Assembly (NCBI RefSeq): GCF_030149235.1
Contig: NZ_JASBRW010000059.1
Coordinates: 1-64,000 of the forward strand
Direction of reading: 5' to 3'
Source of the DNA: Maricaulis sp.
Lineage (GTDB): Bacteria > Pseudomonadota > Alphaproteobacteria > Caulobacterales > Maricaulaceae
DNA: 64,000 nucleotides
The translations under genes and the position numbers were made by a program. The notes beneath the pieces were generated by a model. It saw only the letters and a list, made by a program, of their open reading frames with translations. It searched no databases and was not told the origin of the DNA. Shown in pieces: positions 32,679 through 42,014 of the stretch; position 1 is the stretch's first letter; each line of letters opens with the position of its first letter.

Positions 32679-33515
32679 TCAGGTAGTCTCGCCGCCGGTT
32701 TCCTCGTCGCTCTCCATAAAGTCGATATGGAAGGCGTGCGCCTCTTCCTCATCCATCGGATCTTCCTGCAAGGTCAATTCCTCTGTGCGCGAGGGATCCG
32801 GGATCTCGAAATCGGCCGGGATACGCGCGTCGAGCAGTCCGGCCGCCTTGAGGTCGGCCTGTCCCGGCAAATCGCCCACCGAGGGCAAGCCGAAATATTC
32901 CAGGAATTGCGGAGTCGTTCCGTAAGTAACCGGGCGCCCGGGCGACCGGCGGCGCCCGCGCGGTCTCACCCAGCGCAGCTCGAACAACAGGTCCAGCGTA
33001 CCCTTCGACACCGCGACGCCGCGGATCTCCTCGATCTCAGCGCGCGTCACCGGCTGGTGGTAAGCGATGATTGACAGGGTCTCGAGCGCGGCCTGAGAGA
33101 GTTTTCTCGGCTCCTGACGCACTTCTTCCAGCACGCCAGCGAGATCCGGTGCCGTCTCGAAACGCCAGCGCCCGCCAACTTCAACCAGCCGCACACCGCG
33201 CTCGGCATAGTCGGCTTCAAGCGTCTTCAGCAGTGCCGGAATATTGGCTTCGAGCGGCAGCCGGCCGATCAGGGTTTCTTCGTCCAGCGGTTCGGATGCG
33301 GCGAACAACAAGGCCTCGAGCACGCGCAGGTACTGCTTTTCGGTGTCCACAGCCAGACGAACGCCGAGATCCTTGGCGGCCTCGGCGTCATCCAGTGCCG
33401 ATGCCGGCCCTTGCCGCGCGGCCTGTTCGCGCAAGGCGGCAATGGCGTCGGAAATGGGATCGCTGTCCGGCTTGTTCTCGCCGGAACCGCCCTCACCGGT
33501 CTCGTCGTCACGCAT
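32679..33515 (-). CDS. scpB: Segregation and condensation protein ScpB
   Basis: LEALLFAASEPLDEETL; LSQAALETLSIIAYHQPVTRAEIEEIRGV. Confidence 0.95.
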   Translation of the reverse strand: MRDDETGEGGSGENKPDSDPISDAIAALREQAARQGPASALDDAEAAKDLGVRLAVDTEKQYLRVLEALLFAASEPLDEETLIGRLPLEANIPALLKTLEADYAERGVRLVEVGGRWRFETAPDLAGVLEEVRQEPRKLSQAALETLSIIAYHQPVTRAEIEEIRGVAVSKGTLDLLFELRWVRPRGRRRSPGRPVTYGTTPQFLEYFGLPSVGDLPGQADLKAAGLLDARIPADFEIPDPSRTEELTLQEDPMDEEEAHAFHIDFMESDEETGGETT

Positions 33516-34326
33516 TCGGGGTCTCGTCGCGTTCCGCCGCCTTCACGTAAAGCGGCGCATAGGTCTCGCGCTGCCGGAGCTGGGCGTGACCTTCCTTGGT
33601 AATCTCCAGTGCCGCCAGCATGGAGCTCGCCCGCACCGAGCGCAAGGGCGGTGGATCAGCGCCAAGTTCCCCACCGGCCGGAAGAAGGCTCTCCAGCTCC
33701 TGCCAATCGGAAACGGTCGGCATCATGCGGACGAGCCGGCTGCGCGCCGCCTCGAGTCCATAGACTTTCGGGGTCGGCGGCCGGTAGGTGGAAAGAATTC
33801 GGGCTGACCGGCGCTTGGCGTAAGCGGCCAGGAGATCGTGAAGGTCCGCCTCATAGATGACCGAGCGGGTCGAGCGCACGCCTTCCGGTGCGCCCCGGGT
33901 GAATACATCGCGCGCCTCGATTGGTCGCGCATAAAGCGCCTCACCGGCCGCCCGCATGGCATCGAGACGGCGCAGGCGGAAGGCCAGTGCCGCTGCCATC
34001 TCCTCTGCCGGCGCGTCTTCATCGCCCTTGGGTGGCTTGGGCAGAAGCAGTTTCGATTTCAGGAAGGCGAGCCAGGCCGCCATCACCAGATAGTCGGCTG
34101 CCAAATCGAGGCGTTTGCGGCGTGCGGCCGCCATGAATTCCAGATATTGCTCGGCGAGCTCGAGAATGGAGATGCGGGCGAGATCAATCTTCTTCTTGCG
34201 CGCCAGGGCCAGCAGGAGATGCAGCGGCCCCTCGAAACCGTCGAGATCGACGACAAGCGCTTCCGTTTCCGCACTTTCAGCGGCCTCGAAACGGACGTCT
34301 TCCTCGAAAAGGTCGTTCTCTGCCAA
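33508..34326 (-). CDS. scpA: Segregation and condensation protein ScpA
   Basis: LDGFEGPLHLLLALARKKKIDLARISILELAEQYL. Confidence 0.95.
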   Translation of the reverse strand: MAENDLFEEDVRFEAAESAETEALVVDLDGFEGPLHLLLALARKKKIDLARISILELAEQYLEFMAAARRKRLDLAADYLVMAAWLAFLKSKLLLPKPPKGDEDAPAEEMAAALAFRLRRLDAMRAAGEALYARPIEARDVFTRGAPEGVRSTRSVIYEADLHDLLAAYAKRRSARILSTYRPPTPKVYGLEAARSRLVRMMPTVSDWQELESLLPAGGELGADPPPLRSVRASSMLAALEITKEGHAQLRQRETYAPLYVKAAERDETPNA

Positions 34327-34327
34327 A

Positions 34328-35344
34328 TCAAGCCTCGATCAGGTCAAGCAGCCCATTAAGACGCGATTCGGCTTCCACAGCGTCAATTGCCTCGGCTTTT
34401 CCTCGAGCTTCGAGCGCGCCCCCGGCCCGCTCCTGTCCACGCCCGGCCAACTCGACTGCCGCCTCAGCAACCGCACACATCTCGGACATATCGCCATTAC
34501 AATGCAGCAGCATATCGCAGCCCGCACGTAGCGACGCCTCGCCGCGCTCACGGAATGAACCGGACAGGGCCTTCATGGACAAATCATCGGTCATCAACAA
34601 TCCGTCGAAACCGAGCTCGGATCGGATAATGCCCTGGACCATCTCGGTTGAGGTGGTCGCCGGATTATCGGCATCGATGGCGCTGTAGATGATGTGAGCC
34701 GTCATTGCCATCGGGGCATCGCTCAACGCCTCGAATGGAGCGAAATCGGTCTCACGCAGAAGGTCGGCCTCTGCATCGACGACCGGCAATTCCAAATGGC
34801 TGTCCACCGAGGCGCGGCCATGCCCGGGGATATGCTTGATGATCGGTGCCACCCCACCGGCCATGACACCTTCCATGGCGGCCCGCCCCAGATCGATAAT
34901 CGGCTGAGGCGTTTCGCCGAGCGCCCGGTCACCAATGATCGCGTCGGCGCCGGGCACGCGCAGGTCAAGGCATGGCACGCAATCCACATCCACGCCGACC
35001 ACGCGCATTTCCTGGGCCATCAGGTGATGGTTGAGCCGTACCGCTTCGATCGCCGCTTCCGGTTCGCGCAGGTAAAGCTCGCCATAGGGCTGGGCCGGCA
35101 GCATTTCGCGCCAATGCGGCGGGCGCAGGCGACGCACCCGTCCACCTTCCTGGTCGACCAGAACAGGCGCATCGCGGCCAACGCAATCGCGCAAGGACAT
35201 GGTCAAGCGCGCCAATTGTTTCGGCGTCTCGATATTGCGCGCGAACACGATGAACCCCCAGGGGTCCGCATCGCGGAAGAAAGCGCGTTCGTCCGGGGTC
35301 AGCTCAAGTCCGGCCAGGCCGTAGATTACCGAACGTGCACTCAT
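34328..35344 (-). CDS. nagZ: Beta-N-acetylhexosaminidase NagZ
   Basis: VDQEGGRVRRL; KHIPGHGRASVDSHLELP; LLMTDDLSMKAL. Confidence 0.95.
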   Translation of the reverse strand: MSARSVIYGLAGLELTPDERAFFRDADPWGFIVFARNIETPKQLARLTMSLRDCVGRDAPVLVDQEGGRVRRLRPPHWREMLPAQPYGELYLREPEAAIEAVRLNHHLMAQEMRVVGVDVDCVPCLDLRVPGADAIIGDRALGETPQPIIDLGRAAMEGVMAGGVAPIIKHIPGHGRASVDSHLELPVVDAEADLLRETDFAPFEALSDAPMAMTAHIIYSAIDADNPATTSTEMVQGIIRSELGFDGLLMTDDLSMKALSGSFRERGEASLRAGCDMLLHCNGDMSEMCAVAEAAVELAGRGQERAGGALEARGKAEAIDAVEAESRLNGLLDLIEA

Positions 35345-36207
35345 CGGCTACGCACCAGGCAATCCTGGCCACGCGACTGCAGGGTCGCGCAGAAGGCTGT
35401 CGCGGCATCGCGCGTGGTGAAGGCTGCGATACGCAGGCGGTGATAGGTTCCACGCCCCTCAATCTCGGCCGTCTGGATATCAGGACCCAAGCCGGACGCG
35501 ATATCGGAAAAACGCCCCTGGAAAGCAAGCCAGGCGGCTTCGGCCTCGCTGGCCTCGCGGAAGGAGGCGATCTGCACCACCCAGCCGCCCGTCGCGCTCA
35601 CCCCGTCCGCTCGCGTGGAAGCGGGGGCCGGGTCAACGACCGTTCGGGCCGGCTGCGCGGCAACCGGTTCCGGCTCGGCTTGGGGTGCAGGCGTTGTTTG
35701 CGTCTGTGGCTGGGGCGCCGGGGGTTGCGTTGCCGGGCGCTCAGGGGCCTGGCGCGGTGTGACTTCGGGGGCGGTATCGACCGCTGCCGGTGCCGGTTCC
35801 TGTGTGGCATCTGCTGTCACGGTCTCAACGCGCAGGGCAGGCCGGGATTCCTCCAGCGGCTCTTCCGGGATCGGGCGTGGCTGAACCGCTTCCGGCTCGG
35901 CATTGTCACCACTCAGGCGGTTATACACATCGAGCTCGGTATCCCGGGTTTCCTCGCCGCCCGGGTCGGCCGGACGTTCGCGATAGGGCTCGACATCGGC
36001 CACGATCCGCGGCGCCGCTTCGCGCTCGCGGGTGCCTTGATCAAAGGCTTTGTAGACGACCGCCGCGAACAGCACGATGACGAAGATCGCCGTGGTCAGC
36101 AGCAAGGTGCCGCGCCGGCTTTCTTCCTCACGGGCATCAAAGGTCTGGAATTCATCCGCCGGGGGCGCGTAGGCGCCGATGCGGGAGTCCTCGTCCTGGT
36201 CCGTCAT
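35341..36207 (-). CDS. SPOR domain-containing protein
   Basis: One TM helix, long P/E/T-rich linker, C-term WVVQIASFREASEAEAAWLAFQGRF. Confidence 0.9.
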   Translation of the reverse strand: MTDQDEDSRIGAYAPPADEFQTFDAREEESRRGTLLLTTAIFVIVLFAAVVYKAFDQGTREREAAPRIVADVEPYRERPADPGGEETRDTELDVYNRLSGDNAEPEAVQPRPIPEEPLEESRPALRVETVTADATQEPAPAAVDTAPEVTPRQAPERPATQPPAPQPQTQTTPAPQAEPEPVAAQPARTVVDPAPASTRADGVSATGGWVVQIASFREASEAEAAWLAFQGRFSDIASGLGPDIQTAEIEGRGTYHRLRIAAFTTRDAATAFCATLQSRGQDCLVRSR

Positions 36208-36296
36208 AACTCGCTTTGCCTGCCTGTGGATTCCGAATCGTCTGGGACACCAGCACGATAGCATTTGCACGATAGATCGCTCACGTGTGCAGCAGC

Positions 36297-37487
36297 CTAA
36301 AAATATCCCTGCACGGTAAACAGCCGCCGATGCTCCTCAACCGCATAGCGGTCGGTCATGCCGGCAATGTAGTCGCAGATCACCCGCGCCCGCGCCTCTT
36401 CGTCCAGCTCCTGCATCTTCAGCTGCACGTCGGTCGGCAAGACGCCCGGGTCGCCCAGATAGAGGTCGAACAGGTCCCGCATGACCCGGCCGGCCTGGCT
36501 CATCATGCGATTGACCTTGTAGTGCGTGTACATGTGGGCGAAGAGATGGCGGCGCAAAACGGCAAGCGTTTCGAGCATGTCTTCCGAAAAGGCGACGACC
36601 GGCTGATCGAGCTTGCGCAGTTCTTCATAGGTTTCCGGCTTGTGCAGGGCGAGACGTCGACGGGTCTCCTCGAGGACATCGCCGACCATCAGACCGATCA
36701 GCTCTCGCACCGCCTCGTGGATTTTCACGGTCTGTGACAGTCCCGGCCAACGCGTCTCGATCCGGTCGAATATGCCGCCGATCAGCGGGATTTCGCGCAA
36801 GGGACCCAATTCGAGCAGGCCCGACCGGATACCATCATCGATATCGTGATTATTATAGGCGATATCGTCGGACAGCGCGGCAATCTGGGCCTCGAGCCCG
36901 GGATGGGTATCCAGTTCGAGATTCTGCCAGTCAGTGTAATCGGTAAAAGCCCAGGGCAGGTCTTCCGGCGCGCGGCCGGGACCGATCAGCGGCCCGTTAT
37001 GCTTGACGACACCCTCGAGCGTTTCCCAGGTCAGGTTCAATCCCTCGAACTCGGGATATTGGACTTCCAGCTTGGTCACGACGCGCAGTGTCTGGGCATT
37101 GTGATCGAACCCGCCAAAAGCCTGCATCTTCTCGGCCAGGACCCGCTCGCCCTCATGGCCGAAGGGCGGATGACCGAGATCATGCGCCAGCGCCAGAGCC
37201 TCGGCGAGATCCTCGTCAGCGTTGAGCGCGCGGGCCAGGGTACGTGCAATCTGGGCGACTTCCAGCGAATGGGTCAGGCGCGTGCGGTACTGATCGCCTT
37301 CATGCGCCACGAAAACCTGGGTCTTTTCCTTCAGCCGGCGGAAGGCGGCGGAATGGATGATCCGGTCCCTGTCACGCTGGAACGCATTGCGCATGGCACT
37401 GTCCGGCTGCGCATACAATCGGCCCCGCGATTGCGAAGGGTGGCAAGCGTAAGGCGCGCGCGAGCGGTCGGTTGCCGCAATTGTCAT
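36297..37487 (-). CDS. dgt: Deoxyguanosinetriphosphate triphosphohydrolase-like HD protein
   Basis: RDRIIHSAAFRRLKEKTQVFV; TRLTHSLEVAQIAR; LAHDLGHPPFGHEGE. Confidence 0.93.
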   Translation of the reverse strand: MTIAATDRSRAPYACHPSQSRGRLYAQPDSAMRNAFQRDRDRIIHSAAFRRLKEKTQVFVAHEGDQYRTRLTHSLEVAQIARTLARALNADEDLAEALALAHDLGHPPFGHEGERVLAEKMQAFGGFDHNAQTLRVVTKLEVQYPEFEGLNLTWETLEGVVKHNGPLIGPGRAPEDLPWAFTDYTDWQNLELDTHPGLEAQIAALSDDIAYNNHDIDDGIRSGLLELGPLREIPLIGGIFDRIETRWPGLSQTVKIHEAVRELIGLMVGDVLEETRRRLALHKPETYEELRKLDQPVVAFSEDMLETLAVLRRHLFAHMYTHYKVNRMMSQAGRVMRDLFDLYLGDPGVLPTDVQLKMQELDEEARARVICDYIAGMTDRYAVEEHRRLFTVQGYF

Positions 37488-37567
37488 CAGGGTCAGGTCT
37501 TTCTAAAGCGGGGTAGAGGGTCCATATAAAGGACAAAGCCCGTAACGGAAATGCCAACGGAAACAAG

Positions 37568-37897
37568 ATGACGGTTCAGGTCTCCCTCTCCGCCTCCGCG
37601 GCCAAGCAGATCAACACGATTATCGCCGCCCAAAGCGATGCGAGCCTTTTGCGCATTGGTGTTGTCGGTGGGGGCTGCTCAGGCTTCTCCTATACCTTTG
37701 ATCTCGACAAGGAGATCGCGGCAGATGATCTGGTGATAGAACGTGATGGCGCCAAAGTGGTCATCGACGAAGCCTCGCTGCCGTTCCTGGAAGGCTCGGA
37801 AATCGATTATGTCGATGAGCTGATCGGTGCGGCCTTCCGCATCACCAATCCGAACGCGACCGCGGCGTGTGGCTGCGGCACCAGTTTCTCGGTCTGA
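37568..37897 (+). CDS. erpA: HesB/IscA-family iron-sulfur insertion protein (ErpA-like)
   Basis: GGGCSGFSYTFDL; TACGCGTSFSV-type C-terminus (AACGCGTSFSV). Confidence 0.88.
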   Translation: MTVQVSLSASAAKQINTIIAAQSDASLLRIGVVGGGCSGFSYTFDLDKEIAADDLVIERDGAKVVIDEASLPFLEGSEIDYVDELIGAAFRITNPNATAACGCGTSFSV

Positions 37898-37958
37898 CCC
37901 CCTACTCGCCAGCGCATTGAAATCATTCTAGGCTCGCCCGAAATCCGGGAGGAGCAGG

Positions 37959-38312
37959 ATGCAATACGTCGATGTTTACATCGCCGCAGTGCCGATCGAG
38001 AACAAGGCGGCCTATATCGCTTTGGGCAAAGCCAGTGCGCAGATTTTCAAGGATGTAGGGGCGCTGATGTGCGTCGACGCCTGGGAGGACGATGTTCCGG
38101 AAGGCGAGCAGACCTCCTTCTCCATGGCGGTCCAGCGCAAGCCAGGCGAGGCCATTGCCACCGGCTATGTGGTCTGGCCGGACAAGGAGACCCGCGACAA
38201 GGGCATGCTCGCCATGCGCGAGGACCCGCGCATGACCGATCCCAGCTTCACCCCGCCTTTCGATGGCAAGCGCCTGATTTTTGGCGGCTTCCAGAAAATC
38301 GTCGACCTTTAG
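37959..38312 (+). CDS. DUF1428 family protein
   Basis: YVDVYIAAVPIENKAAYIALGKASAQIFKDVGAL...DGKRLIFGGFQKIVDL. Confidence 0.85.
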   Translation: MQYVDVYIAAVPIENKAAYIALGKASAQIFKDVGALMCVDAWEDDVPEGEQTSFSMAVQRKPGEAIATGYVVWPDKETRDKGMLAMREDPRMTDPSFTPPFDGKRLIFGGFQKIVDL

Positions 38313-38336
38313 AGCTGCAGAACTAGATCCCAGATC

Positions 38337-39020
38337 ATGACCAATACCTCCCAGTTTGAGCGCCTCATCCGCGCCCGCATTTCCACGCGCGCCTTTCTCG
38401 ACACGCCTGTCAGTACGAGCGATATCAGCGAACTTCTCGACACCGCCCGCTGGGCCGCCTCCGGCGGCAATCTGCAACCCTGGAAAGTCTATGTGGTCGC
38501 GGGGGACGCTCGTCAGCGTGTGATCGACGCGGTCCGCGCCAAGATCGAGGCCAATCCGTTCGAGGACGAGAACGCGTTCGGCGCCTACCCGCCCAAGCTC
38601 TGGGAGCCTTATCGCTCACGCCGTTTCGAGCTTGGCGAGGCAATGTATGAAACACTCGGCATCCCGCGCGAAGCCAAGGCGGAACGCCTCGGTTGGATGT
38701 TGAAGAATTTCGAGTTCTTCGACGCTCCGGTCGGTCTGTTCTTTACCCTCGACGAGCGCATGAACGCCAATCAATGGGCCCATCTGGGTATGTTCATGAT
38801 GGCCTTGATGCTCGCGGCGGAAGACAAAGGCTTGGCGACATGCGCCCAGGAGGCCTGGATGACTCGTTGCAAGACTGTCGGTGAGACGCTCGGCATTGCC
38901 GGCAATGAACGCGTCTATTGCGGCATGGCCCTGGGTTATGCCGACAAGGACGCTGCCGTGAACAGCCTGCGTTCAAGCCGTGTCCCCATTGAAGACTTCG
39001 CGGTCTTCGACGGTTTCTAG
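38337..39020 (+). CDS. Nitroreductase family protein
   Basis: RISTRAFLDTPVSTSDISELLDTARWAASGGNLQPWKVYVV. Confidence 0.9.
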   Translation: MTNTSQFERLIRARISTRAFLDTPVSTSDISELLDTARWAASGGNLQPWKVYVVAGDARQRVIDAVRAKIEANPFEDENAFGAYPPKLWEPYRSRRFELGEAMYETLGIPREAKAERLGWMLKNFEFFDAPVGLFFTLDERMNANQWAHLGMFMMALMLAAEDKGLATCAQEAWMTRCKTVGETLGIAGNERVYCGMALGYADKDAAVNSLRSSRVPIEDFAVFDGF

Positions 39021-39370
39021 ATCTGGCAGCTCCACTCCCCACCGCAAACCGTGGTGAGGAAATAGCTCCAGCTCAGAAGGCCAACCATCCATATCAATGG
39101 CAGGGCAATCAGCCATTTCAGACCCGCACTGCGGCTACCGGCTCGAACGCGCACCCAGCCGATCACAAGGGCAATGAGGCTGACCACCGGGCCAGCGGAA
39201 CCATAAACCGCATACGCCCGTGCCGCGGCAACCGCGTTCGGGTCCACCAGAATAAGTCCGGCGGGCAACCAGAAAACCAGTCCGGCCAGCCCCAACACTC
39301 CGACCAGAAGACTGGCCAGGACCAGCCAGAACATGGGGACAGAGTGTGTCTGCATGGGGTTGTCGGTCAT
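39017..39370 (-). CDS. Small hypothetical membrane protein
   Basis: ORF of 117 aa from ATG 39370 with 3 hydrophobic segments. Confidence 0.5.
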   Translation of the reverse strand: MTDNPMQTHSVPMFWLVLASLLVGVLGLAGLVFWLPAGLILVDPNAVAAARAYAVYGSAGPVVSLIALVIGWVRVRAGSRSAGLKWLIALPLIWMVGLLSWSYFLTTVCGGEWSCQI

Positions 39371-39492
39371 CTCTTGCCCCCGGGAGGTCGCCCGTCGCTC
39401 AGACCGGGATTTCCTGGGCATCCACTGCCTGCGCGCTTTCCTCGGCGCACGAACGCAATATGCTCGCCACGAGAAGCCGCCGAGATTCGACC

Positions 39493-40281
39493 ATGACCCT
39501 GACTGTTGCCTCCTGGAACGTCAATTCCATCAAGGCCCGCCTGCCCAACGTGCTCGACTGGCTGCGCGAGGCCAAACCCGATGTCGCCTGCCTGCAGGAG
39601 ATCAAAACGGTAGATGAAGGCTTCCCGCGCATGGAGATCGAGGACCTCGGCTACAATATCGAGACCCATGGCCAGAAGTCCTACAATGGCGTGGCCATTC
39701 TCTCGCGCTATCCGATCGAGGAATGTGCAGCGCGACTGCCCGGCGATGAGGAGGATGAACAGGCGCGCTATCTGGAGGCGGTCATCGCTGCCGAGACGGG
39801 TCCGGTCCGGGTCGCCTCGATCTATTTGCCCAATGGCAATCCGGCCCCGGGGCCGAAATATGATTACAAGCTGGCCTGGATGGAGCGCCTCTATCAGCAC
39901 GCCAAAGGCTTGCTGGAGCTGGAGGAGCCGCTGATTCTCGCGGGAGACTACAACTGTATCCCGCGCGACAGCGATTGCTGGGATCCCGGTGTCTGGGCCG
40001 GCGACGCCCTCGCCCTGCCGCAAACCCGCGCCGCGTTCAAGAAGCTAAAATGGCTCGGCCTCACGGAAGCCTTCGAGCAGCTCGACAATCGCGGCCACCA
40101 ATACACCTTCTTCGACTATCAGGGCGGTGCCTGGCAGAAGGGCTATGGTATCCGGATCGATCATCTCCTGTGCTCGGCCCAGGCCGCCGATGCGCTGGAA
40201 AAAATCGAGATCCACACAAAGACCCGCGGTCAGGCCAAGGCGTCCGATCACATTCCGATCGTCGGCACTTTTGCACTCTAA
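39493..40281 (+). CDS. xth: Exodeoxyribonuclease III
   Basis: MTLTVASWNVNSIKARLPNVLDWL; ACLQEIKT; LAGDYNCIP; RIDHLLCS; SDHIPI. Confidence 0.94.
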   Translation: MTLTVASWNVNSIKARLPNVLDWLREAKPDVACLQEIKTVDEGFPRMEIEDLGYNIETHGQKSYNGVAILSRYPIEECAARLPGDEEDEQARYLEAVIAAETGPVRVASIYLPNGNPAPGPKYDYKLAWMERLYQHAKGLLELEEPLILAGDYNCIPRDSDCWDPGVWAGDALALPQTRAAFKKLKWLGLTEAFEQLDNRGHQYTFFDYQGGAWQKGYGIRIDHLLCSAQAADALEKIEIHTKTRGQAKASDHIPIVGTFAL

Positions 40282-40330
40282 CCTCGCCCGAAACACGCAA
40301 AATTCAGGCTGGGTTCACCCGGCAGGTGTG

Positions 40331-40345
40331 TTAATGTCCTTTTAA
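40331..40345. promoter_or_regulatory. CtrA-type box TTAA-N7-TTAA
   Basis: TTAATGTCCTTTTAA, exact match to consensus, 28 bp before ORF start 40374. Confidence 0.6.
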
Positions 40346-40373
40346 CGCGAAACCAGAAGGACGAGACACGCCG

Positions 40374-40661
40374 ATGCGCTTCATCCTTATTTCGGCTTGC
40401 ACCCTTGCCGTCTACGCCGGGCCCGCCCTGGCCCAGGACGCGAATCAAACGCAGCCCGCCGAGCAACAAATCCAGTCCCGTGGCGTGGATTACGCCCGCG
40501 ACGATTCTGACCGTGAACGGGCGCGCACCTATGCCCGCGAGACCCAGCGCATAATGCGCGAGCGTCAGGGCGGGCAGGAAAACCAGACCCAGAACGCGCC
40601 CCTGCCGATCGGGGAAACTGTCATTGTCGACAATGATGACGGTCCGGACCGGGGCGACTGA
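40374..40661 (+). CDS. Small secreted protein preceding DUF2145 gene A
   Basis: Signal peptide MRFILISACTLAVYAGPALAQ; charged mature part; ends 2 bp before next gene. Confidence 0.65.
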   Translation: MRFILISACTLAVYAGPALAQDANQTQPAEQQIQSRGVDYARDDSDRERARTYARETQRIMRERQGGQENQTQNAPLPIGETVIVDNDDGPDRGD

Positions 40662-40663
40662 TC

Positions 40664-41521
40664 ATGCGTTTGTTGGGGGTGTATTTGGCCGCGATCGCGG
40701 CACTGTTTCTGGCTCCGTCCGCAGATGCGGGCGAAAGCAATGGGCAGCCGGTCGATCGTTTTACCTTGGTCGAGATGGCCAACTTTTCCAAACAGATCGA
40801 AGCCGAACTGGCCCAGCGCGGCGCCTATGTCGCGATGGTCTTTCGGACCGGACGTGAGCGCGCCGAACTGCCCGAAGGCATTCGCTACACCCATGGCGCC
40901 TTTTGGGTTTACACCCCCATCCCGACCCAGGGCGGCGGAACGCAATACGGCTATGCCGTATACAATCTCTACCACGAGCTGGACCCGGTTACGGTCTCCA
41001 ACCTCTACCAGGACTGGCCACTGGACTTCACCCGCGGCGATATTGTCGGGCAGGTCGGGGTCATCATCCCCAATGCCGAGATGCAACAACGCATCATCGA
41101 TGTGATCGCCTCGCCCTATTTCGAAGCCCTGCACCAACCGGACTATTCCCTGCTCTCCAATCCGGCCGATGGTCGCTACCAGAACTGCAATGAGTTCATG
41201 CTCGACGTCGTCTCCTCGGCGATCTGGCAAACTGCGAGCCGCGAGCAGATCAAGGTCAATCTCGACGCCTATTTCAGCGCCTCGCGGGTCAATCTGAATT
41301 TCTTCCAGCGCTGGGTTGGACCGCTGATCGATCAGCGCCTGCGTCTCGATGACCATTATGGCGAGATCCGAACCGCGACCTTCGCCTCTATTGCGGACTT
41401 CATGCTCGCCTTCGACCTGGCTGAAGAGGAGCAGATCTTCGAGATCGATGCGCCCTTCTCCCTGGCCGAGGACACGGCTTATCCACCATCAGCGCCAGCG
41501 CCGGCCATGGCGGCAGAGTAG
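40664..41521 (+). CDS. DUF2145-like secreted protein A
   Basis: Signal peptide; GIRYTHGAFWVYTP...NLYHELD...LHQPDYSLLSNPADGRYQNCNEFMLDVV. Confidence 0.8.
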   Translation: MRLLGVYLAAIAALFLAPSADAGESNGQPVDRFTLVEMANFSKQIEAELAQRGAYVAMVFRTGRERAELPEGIRYTHGAFWVYTPIPTQGGGTQYGYAVYNLYHELDPVTVSNLYQDWPLDFTRGDIVGQVGVIIPNAEMQQRIIDVIASPYFEALHQPDYSLLSNPADGRYQNCNEFMLDVVSSAIWQTASREQIKVNLDAYFSASRVNLNFFQRWVGPLIDQRLRLDDHYGEIRTATFASIADFMLAFDLAEEEQIFEIDAPFSLAEDTAYPPSAPAPAMAAE

Positions 41522-41640
41522 ACCTCACGCCGCCGTTCCCCGGCTTTTTGTGAATCAAATTTTCCCGCTTGCCTGAATGATATTCACGGCCAGCCTGCTT
41601 CTCCGCGCACATGATTTCCAATGTGACACGGAGAATGACA

Positions 41641-42014
41641 TGAAACATCTGCATCCCACCGCCATTGCCGGAAGTGTCGCGGCCGCGCTGCTGATCAGCC
41701 CGGCCGCACAGGCCAATGACAGCGGACCGCCGGCTGCCCAAGCCTCCGGAGACAGCGCCGCAGCCTCGACAGAAGTCGCAGCCACTATCGCCTCGGGCAC
41801 CCTCGTTCTGGCGCCGAGCGCCGCCGTCCTGATTGCAGGCACGGGTGCGACCCTGGCCACCGGAGACCCGTTCTTCATCGAGGAGAGCGCGGAGCTGGCC
41901 GAAGACATGATGGAGCTGACCTTTGGCAGCGAACCGCTCAAGCTCACCGAGGAGACGATCATCGCACCACCGCCCGATGTCCCTTTCGAAGTCCGAGCCG
42001 ATGAGAACCGCTAG
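41641..42014 (+). CDS. Small secreted protein preceding DUF2145 gene B
   Basis: Signal peptide MKHLHPTAIAGSVAAALLISPAAQA; overlaps next gene by 14 nt. Confidence 0.65.
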
